Shown here in pieces: positions 26,555-34,249 of a stretch of DNA of 64,000 bases. The stretch comes from CAYZZU01 sp964483105 (GTDB lineage: Bacteria; CG2-30-53-67), in NCBI GenBank assembly GCA_964483105.1, contig CAYZZU010000003.1, positions 58,453 through 122,452 of the forward strand. The letters are read 5' to 3'. Numbering within the stretch: position 1 is the first letter of the stretch; each line of letters opens with the position of its first letter. The notes beneath the pieces are model-generated. The model was not told where the DNA came from and did not search any database. It saw nothing but the letters and a program-made list of their open reading frames with translations. Made by a program: the position numbers and the translations under genes.

Positions 26555-26797
26555 ATGAGTGATTCTTTCAGGATCACGCGGATCCGTCCGGCAGCCAGTG
26601 AAGGGGTCCCGAGGACATCGAAGCAACAGGCCGGGATTCAGAAGAGGGATATCGCGACGGAAGGCACCGAAGATTTTCTGAAACAGCCGCAAAGGGAAAA
26701 GAAAAGAAACCACCCCCCGGGGGACCCGAAACGGGGGCCTTCCGAGACACCGGATTCATCAGCGACGGAAGAAGGAATCATCGATATTATTGTTTAA
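26555..26797 (+). CDS. Small hypothetical protein at the end of the che cluster
   Basis: An 80-residue, highly charged, low-complexity protein (Arg, Lys, Glu, Pro, Ser) that ends with the hydrophobic peptide G-I-I-D-I-I-V. AAGGGGTG lies just before the ATG and the gene starts 10 bp after the HD-GYP gene, which supports translation. No family is recognised. The disordered body with a hydrophobic tail could be a docking peptide. Confidence 0.55.
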   Translation: MSDSFRITRIRPAASEGVPRTSKQQAGIQKRDIATEGTEDFLKQPQREKKRNHPPGDPKRGPSETPDSSATEEGIIDIIV

Positions 26798-26859
26798 TCA
26801 ACAGGGGCAGATACTATGATTTGATTAATAAAAATCAGAGTGTCTGTCCCTGTTTGATT
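26796..26859. repeat. Long imperfect palindrome closing the che cluster
   Basis: The left arm (26796-26822, with AATCAACAGGGGCAGATACT) and right arm (26832-26859) are complementary over about 27 bp with a few mismatches and one bulge, around a 9-nt AT-rich loop. It overlaps the last codon of the 80-aa gene. It could end transcription of the che operon on either strand. Alternatively it could be a REP/MITE-type element, since the core CAGGGACAGACAC looks like REP sequences I have seen in delta-type genomes. Confidence 0.65.
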
Positions 26860-26865
26860 ATACAC

Positions 26866-26894
26866 TTGACACTTTACTTTTAAGGTTATATTCT
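26866..26894 (+). promoter_or_regulatory. Candidate sigma-70 promoter for zapB-zapA
   Basis: TTGACA at 26866-26871 is a perfect -35 box. Possible -10 boxes are TATATT (26887-26892, 15-bp spacer) or TATTCT (26889-26894, 17-bp spacer). It starts just after the palindrome and about 40-45 bp before the zapB-like ATG. Confidence 0.6.
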
Positions 26895-26932
26895 AAATTT
26901 AGATTGTAACCATTCAAAACAATGGGGTTTTT

Positions 26933-27253
26933 ATGGACAAGGCCGGGGTGGACCGCCTGGACCGAAAGATTCACGAGGTTCTTGAGTCACTTGCGACACT
27001 TCGTAAGGAAAAGGTCACCTTGCAAAACGAGTTAAAGGAACTTCGGGATCAACTTCTGATTCGGGAACAGGAAGTTGAAGTTCAGGAAAAAAGTCGAGAG
27101 AAGGACGCCGTGCCGTCTGAACTGGCCGAACTCCAAAGGCTCAGAAAAGAGCGTGCTCTGGTCAGGAGTAAGATCGTAAACGTACTGAAACGGATCGAAG
27201 GAATTCAGTGGGGAGACGAAAAGGTCCAGCAGGATTTATTCCGGGTTGAGTAG
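26933..27253 (+). CDS. zapB: ZapB-like coiled-coil cell division protein
   Basis: A 106-residue protein dominated by heptad-type coiled coil (about residues 8-60 and 66-95), with no membrane segment. ZapB-type proteins cross-link ZapA-decorated FtsZ filaments. The identification rests on size, coiled coil and position directly before zapA, not on strong sequence motifs, since this family is very variable. The ribosome site is weak (TGGGG). Confidence 0.65.
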   Translation: MDKAGVDRLDRKIHEVLESLATLRKEKVTLQNELKELRDQLLIREQEVEVQEKSREKDAVPSELAELQRLRKERALVRSKIVNVLKRIEGIQWGDEKVQQDLFRVE

Positions 27254-27334
27254 GACGTTGGAACAGGACCGCGTCTTAGAGCGGAGTTGTGACCCCCCTT
27301 TTGACAAACCATTCCTTGAGAAATAAGGAGCGGG

Positions 27335-27631
27335 ATGACCACAAAGGTAAATGTCAAAATTTTCGGACAGGAGTTTACTGTAAAGGGTGAGGACACTCCG
27401 GAATATGTTGAGAGCCTGGCTTCTTATGTGGATAAGAAGATGCGCGAAGTGGCTTCGGCCTCCTCCGTGATCACCTCCCATAAGGTGGCTATCCTGACCG
27501 CCATCAATATCGCCGATGAGCTTTTCCGGTTACGGAAACAGATGGACGAACAGGAAGAAACCCTCTCCCGAAAGTTCGGGGACTGGATTGCCTCCATGGA
27601 TGATGTTTTGAAAGAGATGGGTTCTTCATAA
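27335..27631 (+). CDS. zapA: Cell division protein ZapA
   Basis: ZapA bundles FtsZ filaments at the Z-ring. The 98-residue protein begins with V-N-V-K-I-F-G-Q-E-F-T-V-K-G, followed by Y-V-E-S-L-A-S-Y-V-D-K-K-M-R-E-V, A-I-L-T-A-I-N-I-A-D-E-L-F, and a C-terminal coiled coil, all typical. TAAGGAG lies at good distance before the ATG. 6S RNA follows, as in many proteobacteria. Confidence 0.92.
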   Translation: MTTKVNVKIFGQEFTVKGEDTPEYVESLASYVDKKMREVASASSVITSHKVAILTAINIADELFRLRKQMDEQEETLSRKFGDWIASMDDVLKEMGSS

Positions 27632-27745
27632 AACATCCGGGAGCGCAGATCCGTCCCTTTCCATTCCGCGGTTTTCTGCGAGGATTTGTCCTGATGGCCC
27701 AGTCGTGGGATGGACAGAAAGGACGGGCGGACCGGCTTTTCTTTA

Positions 27746-27775
27746 TTGACTTTGTCCATCGGTTTGTTTTATAAA
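27746..27775 (+). promoter_or_regulatory. Promoter of the 6S RNA gene
   Basis: TTGACT (27746-27751) and TATAAA (27770-27775) are separated by 18 bp. The expected start near 27782 is 14 bases before the closing stem of the 6S RNA. Confidence 0.65.
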
Positions 27776-27781
27776 TAGTGA

Positions 27782-27976
27782 ATAGAAAAATAAGGATTCC
27801 CTGCCTTGCAGGTGATGGCCGGTAGTGTTTTGAGCCAACACATATTTGAAGGGGAGCTTGCTCTGAAGACGGTGTGTATGCCCTCGTGATGAGGGAAACC
27901 TGAAGTCTTTCACCCGGGCGCCCACCTGATTTATCAGGTTCAAATGTTTTCGGTCACACGGCAAGGCGGGGAATTG
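27782..27976 (+). ncRNA. ssrS: 6S RNA (ssrS)
   Basis: 6S RNA mimics an open promoter and binds housekeeping RNA polymerase. A 15-bp closing stem pairs 27795-27809 with 27961-27975 (two G-U pairs, no mismatch). Inside it GTGA/CCG (from 27812) pairs with CGG/TCAC just before 27960, separated by small internal loops, and a long central region follows; this is the 6S architecture. Size (about 195 nt), a promoter directly upstream, and position immediately after zapA, the conserved neighbour in proteobacteria, agree. The exact ends are estimates. Confidence 0.85.
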
Positions 27977-28489
27977 TTCGAATAGATCGCTCCGGAAATA
28001 TTGGATGCGGCAATACCGTATAGCGGACAGGAAACGGAAAGAGATCAGGGTTCTGAAGTTGATTGCAGAGACATTCTTCCGTTGTAAATTCACGAGGTTG
28101 GATACCTGTTTTCCTGATCAGGTTTTTCGAGGCGCGTTGAGCATATTGCGGAAATGCAAAAGTAAAGAGGTTCTCCAACGTGAGGAGATTCAGGGGAACA
28201 TTCTGGAAAGAATTTTACGGCGGAATCGCAAGAAACGAATGTGCAAACGTAAGGGGAATCACCTTGTGGGAAGGAGAATCCATTCATCCGTTCTCGATAC
28301 TTTGGAGGTGTGTCGCAGAATCACATGAATTGTATTCTCATTCAGATCAGGCCTCTTCCTGTAATCGGCTTTTCCCATCCTGATTTTTTATCTATTTAGT
28401 TCTCTTCCTGTTTCCTTTATCTCCCGTCCGGGTGAAGCGGTATCGGTCTTGCTGCTAAATCGGTGATCATTGAGCTGCGCGAAGACCCT
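27977..28489. other. Gap between 6S RNA and rarA with no recognised feature
   Basis: About 510 bp. A 107-codon reading frame at 28005-28328 has very basic, unfamiliar composition, no ribosome site and no family resemblance, and is not accepted. ygfA, which follows ssrS in gamma-proteobacteria, is absent. No clear terminator or promoter is seen. Confidence 0.4.
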
Positions 28490-29857
28490 ATGGAACTTTT
28501 CCCGGAAGAAGACCGAGAAGAAGAAAAAAAAGAGGCTCCTCTGGCTTGGCGGATGCGTCCCACATCTCTGGATGAGTATGAAGGGCAGCGTCATCTTTTG
28601 GGAGAAGGAAAGCCTCTGCGAAAGGCGATCCAGGGAGATTGTTTTTCTTCTCTGATTTTCTACGGTCCTCCGGGAACGGGCAAGACGGCGCTGGCATACC
28701 TGATCGCAAGACGGAGCGGATCCGCCTTCGAAGAACTCAACGCCGTTACCGCCGGAGTCGGGGAAATCCGGAAGAAAATTACTGAGGCCGAGACGCGAAG
28801 GAAGAGAGAGCACAGGAGAACCATCCTGTTTGTGGACGAGATCCATCGTTTCAACAAGGTCCAGCAGGACGCCTTGCTGCCCGACGTGGAGAGCGGCGGA
28901 ATCATCCTGATCGGCGCATCCACGGAGAATCCGTTTTTCGCGCTGATTCCGGCCCTCCGATCCCGTTCGCAGATCCTTGAATTTAAACCTTTAAACGAAG
29001 AGGATTTGAAACGGATCCTCAGACGCGCTCTTTCCGATCCGGAACGCGGGGTGGGGCGCCTCAACGTTCAGGTGGATGAGAACGCCCTGGACTCGCTCGC
29101 GGTCCTGTCAGACGGAGACGCCCGCAAAGCCTTGAACGCTCTGGAAATCGGTGTGGCGACGGCCTCCGGAAGCGGCGAGGTCGTGTTGGATCGTGCTCTC
29201 GTGGAAGAGGTCCTGCAGAAGAAAGCCCTTCTTTATGACCGGAACGGGGACGCGCATTATGATACGGTCTCGGCCTTCATCAAGAGCATGCGGGGGTCGG
29301 ACCCGGACGCGGCGGTCTATTATCTGGCCCGGATGATCGAAGGCGGAGAGGATATCCGATTCATTGCGAGAAGGATTGTGATCTGCGCGTCGGAGGATGT
29401 GGGAAACGCGGATCCGAGGGCTCTGCTGGTGGCCGAGGCCGCCATGCGCTCCGTGGAACGGATCGGCATGCCCGAGGCCAGGATTGTACTTGCCCAGGCT
29501 GTAATTTATGTTGCCACGGCGCCGAAGAGCAACGCATGTTACCTCGCCGTGGATCGGGCTTTGTCCGATGTCCGGACTCAGAAGACCCTTCCAATACCGG
29601 ATCGGCTCAAGGATTCACATTATTCCGGGGCCGGAGCGTTGGGGAGAGGAAAAGGGTACCGTTATCCCCATGACGCTCCGGGACATTTCGTTTCCCAGGA
29701 TTACCTGCCGGAGCGGAAGTGTTATTACGAGCCCTCGGATCAGGGGTATGAAAAGACCCTTCGTGGAAGGATTGAAGCCTGGAACACGATTCGCTCCGGA
29801 AGCGGGAAGGCGGAAGGAGAATTTCAACGTAAACTCAAAGGAGGTGGAGACCATTAA
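28490..29857 (+). CDS. rarA: Replication-associated recombination ATPase RarA (MgsA)
   Basis: RarA is a clamp-loader-like AAA+ ATPase acting at stalled replication forks with SSB. It shows L-A-W-R-M-R-P-T-S-L-D-E-Y-x-G-Q at the N-terminus, Walker A G-P-P-G-T-G-K-T, Walker B I-L-F-V-D-E-I-H-R-F-N-K, sensor G-A-S-T-E-N-P-F and the C-terminal P-H-D-A-P-G-H-F-V-S-Q-D-Y-L-P motif near the end. The ATG at 28490 gives the usual start (M-E-L-F); an upstream GTG at 28463 is possible. Ribosome site is weak. Length 455 aa. Confidence 0.95.
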   Translation: MELFPEEDREEEKKEAPLAWRMRPTSLDEYEGQRHLLGEGKPLRKAIQGDCFSSLIFYGPPGTGKTALAYLIARRSGSAFEELNAVTAGVGEIRKKITEAETRRKREHRRTILFVDEIHRFNKVQQDALLPDVESGGIILIGASTENPFFALIPALRSRSQILEFKPLNEEDLKRILRRALSDPERGVGRLNVQVDENALDSLAVLSDGDARKALNALEIGVATASGSGEVVLDRALVEEVLQKKALLYDRNGDAHYDTVSAFIKSMRGSDPDAAVYYLARMIEGGEDIRFIARRIVICASEDVGNADPRALLVAEAAMRSVERIGMPEARIVLAQAVIYVATAPKSNACYLAVDRALSDVRTQKTLPIPDRLKDSHYSGAGALGRGKGYRYPHDAPGHFVSQDYLPERKCYYEPSDQGYEKTLRGRIEAWNTIRSGSGKAEGEFQRKLKGGGDH

Positions 29858-31418
29858 ACCGCAATTGATATCCATCATATGGGCCGCTCTTTCCGGGATT
29901 CTGGGAGTTGTGATCGGCCTGATTGTCAGCAGAGCCATTTATACGCGGAAAATCCGGAACGCAGGAAAAGAGTCGGAGGCGCTTCTCGCCAATGCGAAAA
30001 AACGATCCGGACAGATCCTGAAAGAAGCGCGTCTTGAGGCCAAAGAGATCATCTACCAGGCCAGATCGGATTTTGAGAAGGAAACGCGGGAGATCCGCTC
30101 CGAACTTCAAGCGAGGGAGAGACGCCTGACCCAGAAAGAAGAGAATATCGAAAAACGTTTCTCTCTGATTGAGAAGAAAGAGATGGACCTGAAGGGAAGG
30201 GAGAAAGGACTCGCGAAGCTTGAGAATCGGGTGAAGGAGAAGGAAGCCAAATACGACGCGGCCCTGGCTGAGCAGATTCAGAGGCTTGAGAAGATCTCCG
30301 GCATGTCTTCGGCCGAGGCCAAGAAGATGCTGATTCAAAACATGGAGGAGGAGGCGAGGTATGAAGCCGCCCGCTCCGTTAAGCAGATCCTGGATGAGGC
30401 CCGGGAGAATGCGGATAAAGAGGGGAAGAACATCATCGCTCTGGCCATTCAGCGTTGCGCGGGAGATTTTATCTCCGAGATGACGGTTTCCGTTGTGAAT
30501 CTTCCGAATGATGAAATGAAGGGGAGAATCATCGGCCGGGAGGGACGGAACATCCGTTCTCTTGAAGCCGCTACCGGTATTGATCTGATCATAGATGACA
30601 CGCCGGAGGCGGTCATTCTCTCAGGATACGATCCAGTCCGTCGGGAAGTAGCGCGGATCTCCCTGGAACGGCTGATCAGCGATGGGAGAATTCATCCCGC
30701 CCGGATTGAAGAGGTGGTCGGGAAGGTCCGCAAGGAGGTGGATCAGGTGATCAAGGAAGAAGGGGAAAAAGCCACCTTTGATGTCGGGGTACACTCGATC
30801 CACCCTGAGATCGTCAAATTGATCGGACGTCTGAAATATCGTACCAGCTATGGTCAGAATGTCCTGAATCACTCCAGGGAGGTGGCCTATCTTTGCGGTG
30901 TCATGGCCTCGGAACTGAATCTGGATGCCGACCTTGCCAGGCGGGCGGGATTGCTGCATGATATCGGGAAGGCCGTGGATCATGAGGTGGAAGGAACGCA
31001 CGCGGGCATCGGGGCCAATCTGGCGCGCAAGTACGGGGAAGACGCCAGAGTACAAAACGCCATCGCCTCTCACCATGACGACGTGGAAGCTACCTGTCCT
31101 GAGTCGGTCCTGGTCGCGGCGGCGGACGCCCTCTCCGCGGCGAGACCGGGGGCCCGGAAGGAGAGCCTCGATGCCTATGTCAAACGGCTCAGGAAGCTTG
31201 AAGAGATGGCCAACTCTTTTGATGGAGTGGAAAAGTCCTATGCCATCCAGGCCGGAAGGGAGATCCGGATCATTGTGGAAAACGAACAGGTGTCGGATGA
31301 GAAGGCCGCCATTCTCGTCAAGGATATCTGCCGGAAGATCGAACAGGAACTCGCCTATCCGGGAAAGATCAAGGTGACCGTCATTCGGGAAAGCCGTTTC
31401 GTGGAATACGCGAAATGA
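29844..31418 (+). CDS. rny: Ribonuclease Y
   Basis: RNase Y is a membrane-anchored endoribonuclease for mRNA turnover. There is one N-terminal membrane helix (about residues 7-30), a long charged coiled coil (about 35-205), a KH domain with G-R-I-I-G-R-E-G-R-N-I-R, and an HD domain with H-S-R-E-V-A, L-L-H-D-I-G-K-A and H-H-D-D-V. Length of about 520 aa is normal. The start is unclear: GTG 29844 gives an M-E-T-I-like family N-terminus, but the only strong ribosome site (AAAGGAGGTG) overlaps it and is ideally spaced for an ATT codon at 29853. The gene overlaps rarA by 14 bp or less and ymdB by 4 bp. Confidence 0.95.
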   Translation: METIKPQLISIIWAALSGILGVVIGLIVSRAIYTRKIRNAGKESEALLANAKKRSGQILKEARLEAKEIIYQARSDFEKETREIRSELQARERRLTQKEENIEKRFSLIEKKEMDLKGREKGLAKLENRVKEKEAKYDAALAEQIQRLEKISGMSSAEAKKMLIQNMEEEARYEAARSVKQILDEARENADKEGKNIIALAIQRCAGDFISEMTVSVVNLPNDEMKGRIIGREGRNIRSLEAATGIDLIIDDTPEAVILSGYDPVRREVARISLERLISDGRIHPARIEEVVGKVRKEVDQVIKEEGEKATFDVGVHSIHPEIVKLIGRLKYRTSYGQNVLNHSREVAYLCGVMASELNLDADLARRAGLLHDIGKAVDHEVEGTHAGIGANLARKYGEDARVQNAIASHHDDVEATCPESVLVAAADALSAARPGARKESLDAYVKRLRKLEEMANSFDGVEKSYAIQAGREIRIIVENEQVSDEKAAILVKDICRKIEQELAYPGKIKVTVIRESRFVEYAK

Positions 31419-32200
31419 AGATCCTCTTTCTGGGAGACATCGTCGGCAAGCCCGGAAGGTATGCTGCGGAGCGGGCCCTGCCGGGCCTGATCCACCGTCT
31501 CGGAGTGGACCTTTGTATTGCCAACTGTGAGAACGCGGCCGCCGGGTTCGGTCTGACATCCAAGGTTTATGAACAGTTGAAATCCATGGAAATTTCAGTC
31601 CTGACCTCGGGGAATCATATCTGGAACAAGAAGGAAGTCCTGCCCCTCCTCGAGGCGAATCAGGAACTCCTCCGGCCTGCCAATTACCCGGAAGGGGTCC
31701 CGGGAAGAGGCTCCTGTCTCGTCTCCACTCCGGCCGGAGAGCAACTCGCCGTTTTGAACCTGATTGGCAGGGTTTTTATGCCTCCCATGGACTGTCCGTT
31801 CCAATGCGCCCAAAAGGAAGTGGAGAGGTTGCGCCGGATCACACCGGTGATCCTGGTCGATTTTCACGCGGAGGCCACTTCGGAAAAAATCGCCATGGGA
31901 TGGTTCCTGGACGGTAAAGTCAGCGCCGTTCTGGGTACCCATACTCATGTCCAGACCGCGGACGAGACCATCCTGCCCGGCGGGACAGCCTATATCACCG
32001 ATGTGGGAATGACCGGTCCCCTGAATTCGGTCATCGGAGTAAAAAAGGAGATTATCCTCGAGAAATTCCTCTATCAAATTCCGAAACGTTTTGATACGGC
32101 CGGGGGACCGACTCTCCTGTGCGGAGTTCTGCTCGATCTGGACGGCCGTACCGGTCGGGCCAGAGAGATCAAGAGGATACGTCTGGAGGAGGAGCGTTGA
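31415..32200 (+). CDS. ymdB: YmdB-family metallophosphoesterase (TIGR00282)
   Basis: This 261-residue enzyme belongs to the YmdB phosphodiesterase group, which hydrolyses 2',3'-cyclic nucleotides and is often encoded after rny. The dinuclear metal motifs are intact: F-L-G-D-I-V-G near the N-terminus, N-C-E-N-A-A, T-S-G-N-H-I-W, D-F-H-A-E-A-T-S-E-K and G-T-H-T-H-V-Q-T-A-D. No signal peptide is present. It overlaps rny by ATGA and xseA by 4 bp, so it is part of the operon. Confidence 0.93.
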   Translation: MKILFLGDIVGKPGRYAAERALPGLIHRLGVDLCIANCENAAAGFGLTSKVYEQLKSMEISVLTSGNHIWNKKEVLPLLEANQELLRPANYPEGVPGRGSCLVSTPAGEQLAVLNLIGRVFMPPMDCPFQCAQKEVERLRRITPVILVDFHAEATSEKIAMGWFLDGKVSAVLGTHTHVQTADETILPGGTAYITDVGMTGPLNSVIGVKKEIILEKFLYQIPKRFDTAGGPTLLCGVLLDLDGRTGRAREIKRIRLEEER

Positions 32201-33579
32201 CCGGAATTCCGGAAGAGGTACGAGAGTCCTCGGCGGTTTTAACCGTTCGGGAGTTGGTGAGAAGCATCCGGTCCCGTCTGGAAGAAAACTTTTCTTCCAT
32301 CTGGGTGACGGGGGAGGTCTCCAATCTCCGGACCCCCCTGTCCGGACATACCTATTTTACCCTGAAGGATACGGACGCTCAGATCCAGTCCGTCTTCTTC
32401 AAACACAAAAAACGATATATCCGTTTTGAACCGGAAGATGGGATGCAGGTGCTCTGCAAGGGAAGTGTAACCGTTTACGAAACGCGAGGAACGGTTCAGC
32501 TCAACGTGGATTACATGGAACCCGTGGGTCTGGGGGCACTTCATCTCGCGTTTGAGCAGACGAAAAAAAAGCTGGAAAAGGAGGGGCTCTTCGATCCGGG
32601 GCGAAAAAAGCGGATCCCCCTGATTCCGGGACGGATCGGTGTGGTCACCTCTCCGACCGGCGCCGCAATCCGCGATATCCTGAACATCATCAACCGCCGT
32701 TTCGCGAATGTGGAAATTCTGATCGTACCGGTTCGGGTCCAGGGCGAGGCCGCGATCCCGGAGATCGTGGATGCCCTGGAGAGACTCAATCGAAGGGCCG
32801 ATATCGATGTGATTCTCCTGACGCGGGGCGGCGGCTCACTGGAAGATCTCTGGCCCTTCAACGAGGAGACGGTGGCCCGCGCTGTTTTTGCCTCTGAGAT
32901 TCCGGTGATTTCCGCGGTGGGACATGAAACCGATTTTACCATCTCGGACTTTGTGGCCGATCTTCGGGTACCCACCCCGTCGGCCGCGGCGGAACTGGTG
33001 GTCCGGAACAAATCCGAACTCGAAGAGAAACTGATCCATTTTCACCGGTTTCTTGGACGCCAGATCCGTTCCCGTCTTGATCGATCCGGTTCCATCCTGG
33101 ATCTCCTGACCGAAAGACTGGTCTCACCCGAGCAAAAGGTCGGACTGTCCAGACAACGTCTGGACGATCTGAATGATACGCTCTCCAGTTCGATTCGAAA
33201 CCGGATCGGCGCGTCGAGGGAACGGCTGAGAACGAACCAGGCGACCCTTCGCTTGTTGAGCCCGTTTGAGAAAATCCGTCGTCTCCGGGACGACCTTCAA
33301 CACCTGAGAAAGAGGGGGATGAGGGGCGCGACCTCTTTCATCGAGAGACACAAAAGGGTTCTGGCCTCCTTTTCTTCCCGGCTCGAAGCGCTGAGCCCCT
33401 TGAATGTTCTGGCCCGCGGGTACAGTGTTGTGACGCGGTTGCCCGGGAAGGAAATTGTTCTGAACGCACGCGAGATTTCAGTAACGGACCGGCTGCACAT
33501 CCGCTTCCATCGGGGAGAGGCGGAATGCACCGTGGATCGGATTGATGCCGAAACAAGAGAGGAGGAGACACCCCTGTAA
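32197..33579 (+). CDS. xseA: Exodeoxyribonuclease VII large subunit
   Basis: XseA is the catalytic subunit of a single-strand-specific exonuclease. The N-terminal OB-fold contains I-W-V-T-G-E-V-S-N and G-H-T-Y-F-T-L-K-D; the catalytic domain has G-V-V-T-S-P-T-G-A-A-I-R-D-I, T-R-G-G-G-S-L-E-D-L-W-x-F-N and A-V-G-H-E-T-D-F-T. The C-terminus holds a long coiled coil and A-R-G-Y-S-V-V-T. Translation probably begins at TTG 32197, with GGAGGAG upstream and overlap with the ymdB stop; this gives 460 aa. xseB is not adjacent but lies past comEA and comEC. Confidence 0.95.
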   Translation: MTGIPEEVRESSAVLTVRELVRSIRSRLEENFSSIWVTGEVSNLRTPLSGHTYFTLKDTDAQIQSVFFKHKKRYIRFEPEDGMQVLCKGSVTVYETRGTVQLNVDYMEPVGLGALHLAFEQTKKKLEKEGLFDPGRKKRIPLIPGRIGVVTSPTGAAIRDILNIINRRFANVEILIVPVRVQGEAAIPEIVDALERLNRRADIDVILLTRGGGSLEDLWPFNEETVARAVFASEIPVISAVGHETDFTISDFVADLRVPTPSAAAELVVRNKSELEEKLIHFHRFLGRQIRSRLDRSGSILDLLTERLVSPEQKVGLSRQRLDDLNDTLSSSIRNRIGASRERLRTNQATLRLLSPFEKIRRLRDDLQHLRKRGMRGATSFIERHKRVLASFSSRLEALSPLNVLARGYSVVTRLPGKEIVLNAREISVTDRLHIRFHRGEAECTVDRIDAETREEETPL

Positions 33580-33715
33580 TGTTCTGCTAAGGAAATTTCG
33601 ACCCGCCTGAAGTGTTTCCTCCTGATTCCTGTTCCATCACGATTTCAAACGACTGCACCTCAGAAATAAATAGTCTGCCGGTGTCCGGCCCTGTTGTCCG
33701 TCCGGAGGATGTTGG

Positions 33716-34249
33716 ATGCGTGTCTCCTCATACAAGGGGGTTCTCCAGATTCTTGCGTGGATTTTGTACCTGGTTCTTTTTACCCGGTTTCTGAACGGAC
33801 AACCGCTTGTTCCAAAGAGATTGTCCCATCAGTCGAAGAGACCCGGCGAAATCGATATCACGATTGTGGGCGAGGTTCAATCTCCCGGAGTCTATACCCT
33901 GGATGCGAATTCTTCAGTTCTGGAGGGGATTCAGAGGGCGGGAGGAACCACGAAAAACGCCGATTTGTCCCGTCTGAATCTTTCCGTGCCTCTGCTGGAC
34001 CGTTCGGTTCTACGGGTCCCGTCGAAGGATCAGGGGTTTCTGCCTGTTGTCTCCCTGAACCGTTCCCCGGCTTCGGAGCTGTCCTCCCTGCCCGGCATCG
34101 GGTCTGAACTGGCCGGCCGGATCGTCCGTTACCGGCGCGCGCATGGACCGTTTGCGGGAAGAAACGATCTGTTGCGGGTGCGGGGGATCGGGTCGAAAAA
34201 AGCGGATCGGATTTTGCGGGAGGTTGTGATCGATCCGGTGCGGCCATGA
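33716..34249 (+). CDS. comEA: ComEA-like DNA-binding competence protein
   Basis: ComEA binds incoming double-stranded DNA at the cell surface or in the periplasm. One N-terminal membrane anchor (about 8-27) is followed by an SLBB-type region (V-G-E-V-Q-S-P-G-V-Y-T-L) and a C-terminal helix-hairpin-helix pair with N-R-S-P-A-S-E-L-S-S-L-P-G-I-G and L-L-R-V-R-G-I-G-S-K-K-A. The SLBB plus HhH order is that of Firmicute ComEA. GGAGGA precedes the ATG. The stop overlaps comEC by 4 bp. Confidence 0.9.
   Translation: MRVSSYKGVLQILAWILYLVLFTRFLNGQPLVPKRLSHQSKRPGEIDITIVGEVQSPGVYTLDANSSVLEGIQRAGGTTKNADLSRLNLSVPLLDRSVLRVPSKDQGFLPVVSLNRSPASELSSLPGIGSELAGRIVRYRRAHGPFAGRNDLLRVRGIGSKKADRILREVVIDPVRP

Noticed and set aside
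28005..28328. 107-codon frame after 6S RNA
   Set aside because: Very basic composition, no ribosome site, no family resemblance.
29508..29843. N-terminal extension of RNase Y by 112 residues
   Set aside because: It lies in rarA in another frame and would place an arginine-rich segment before the membrane anchor.
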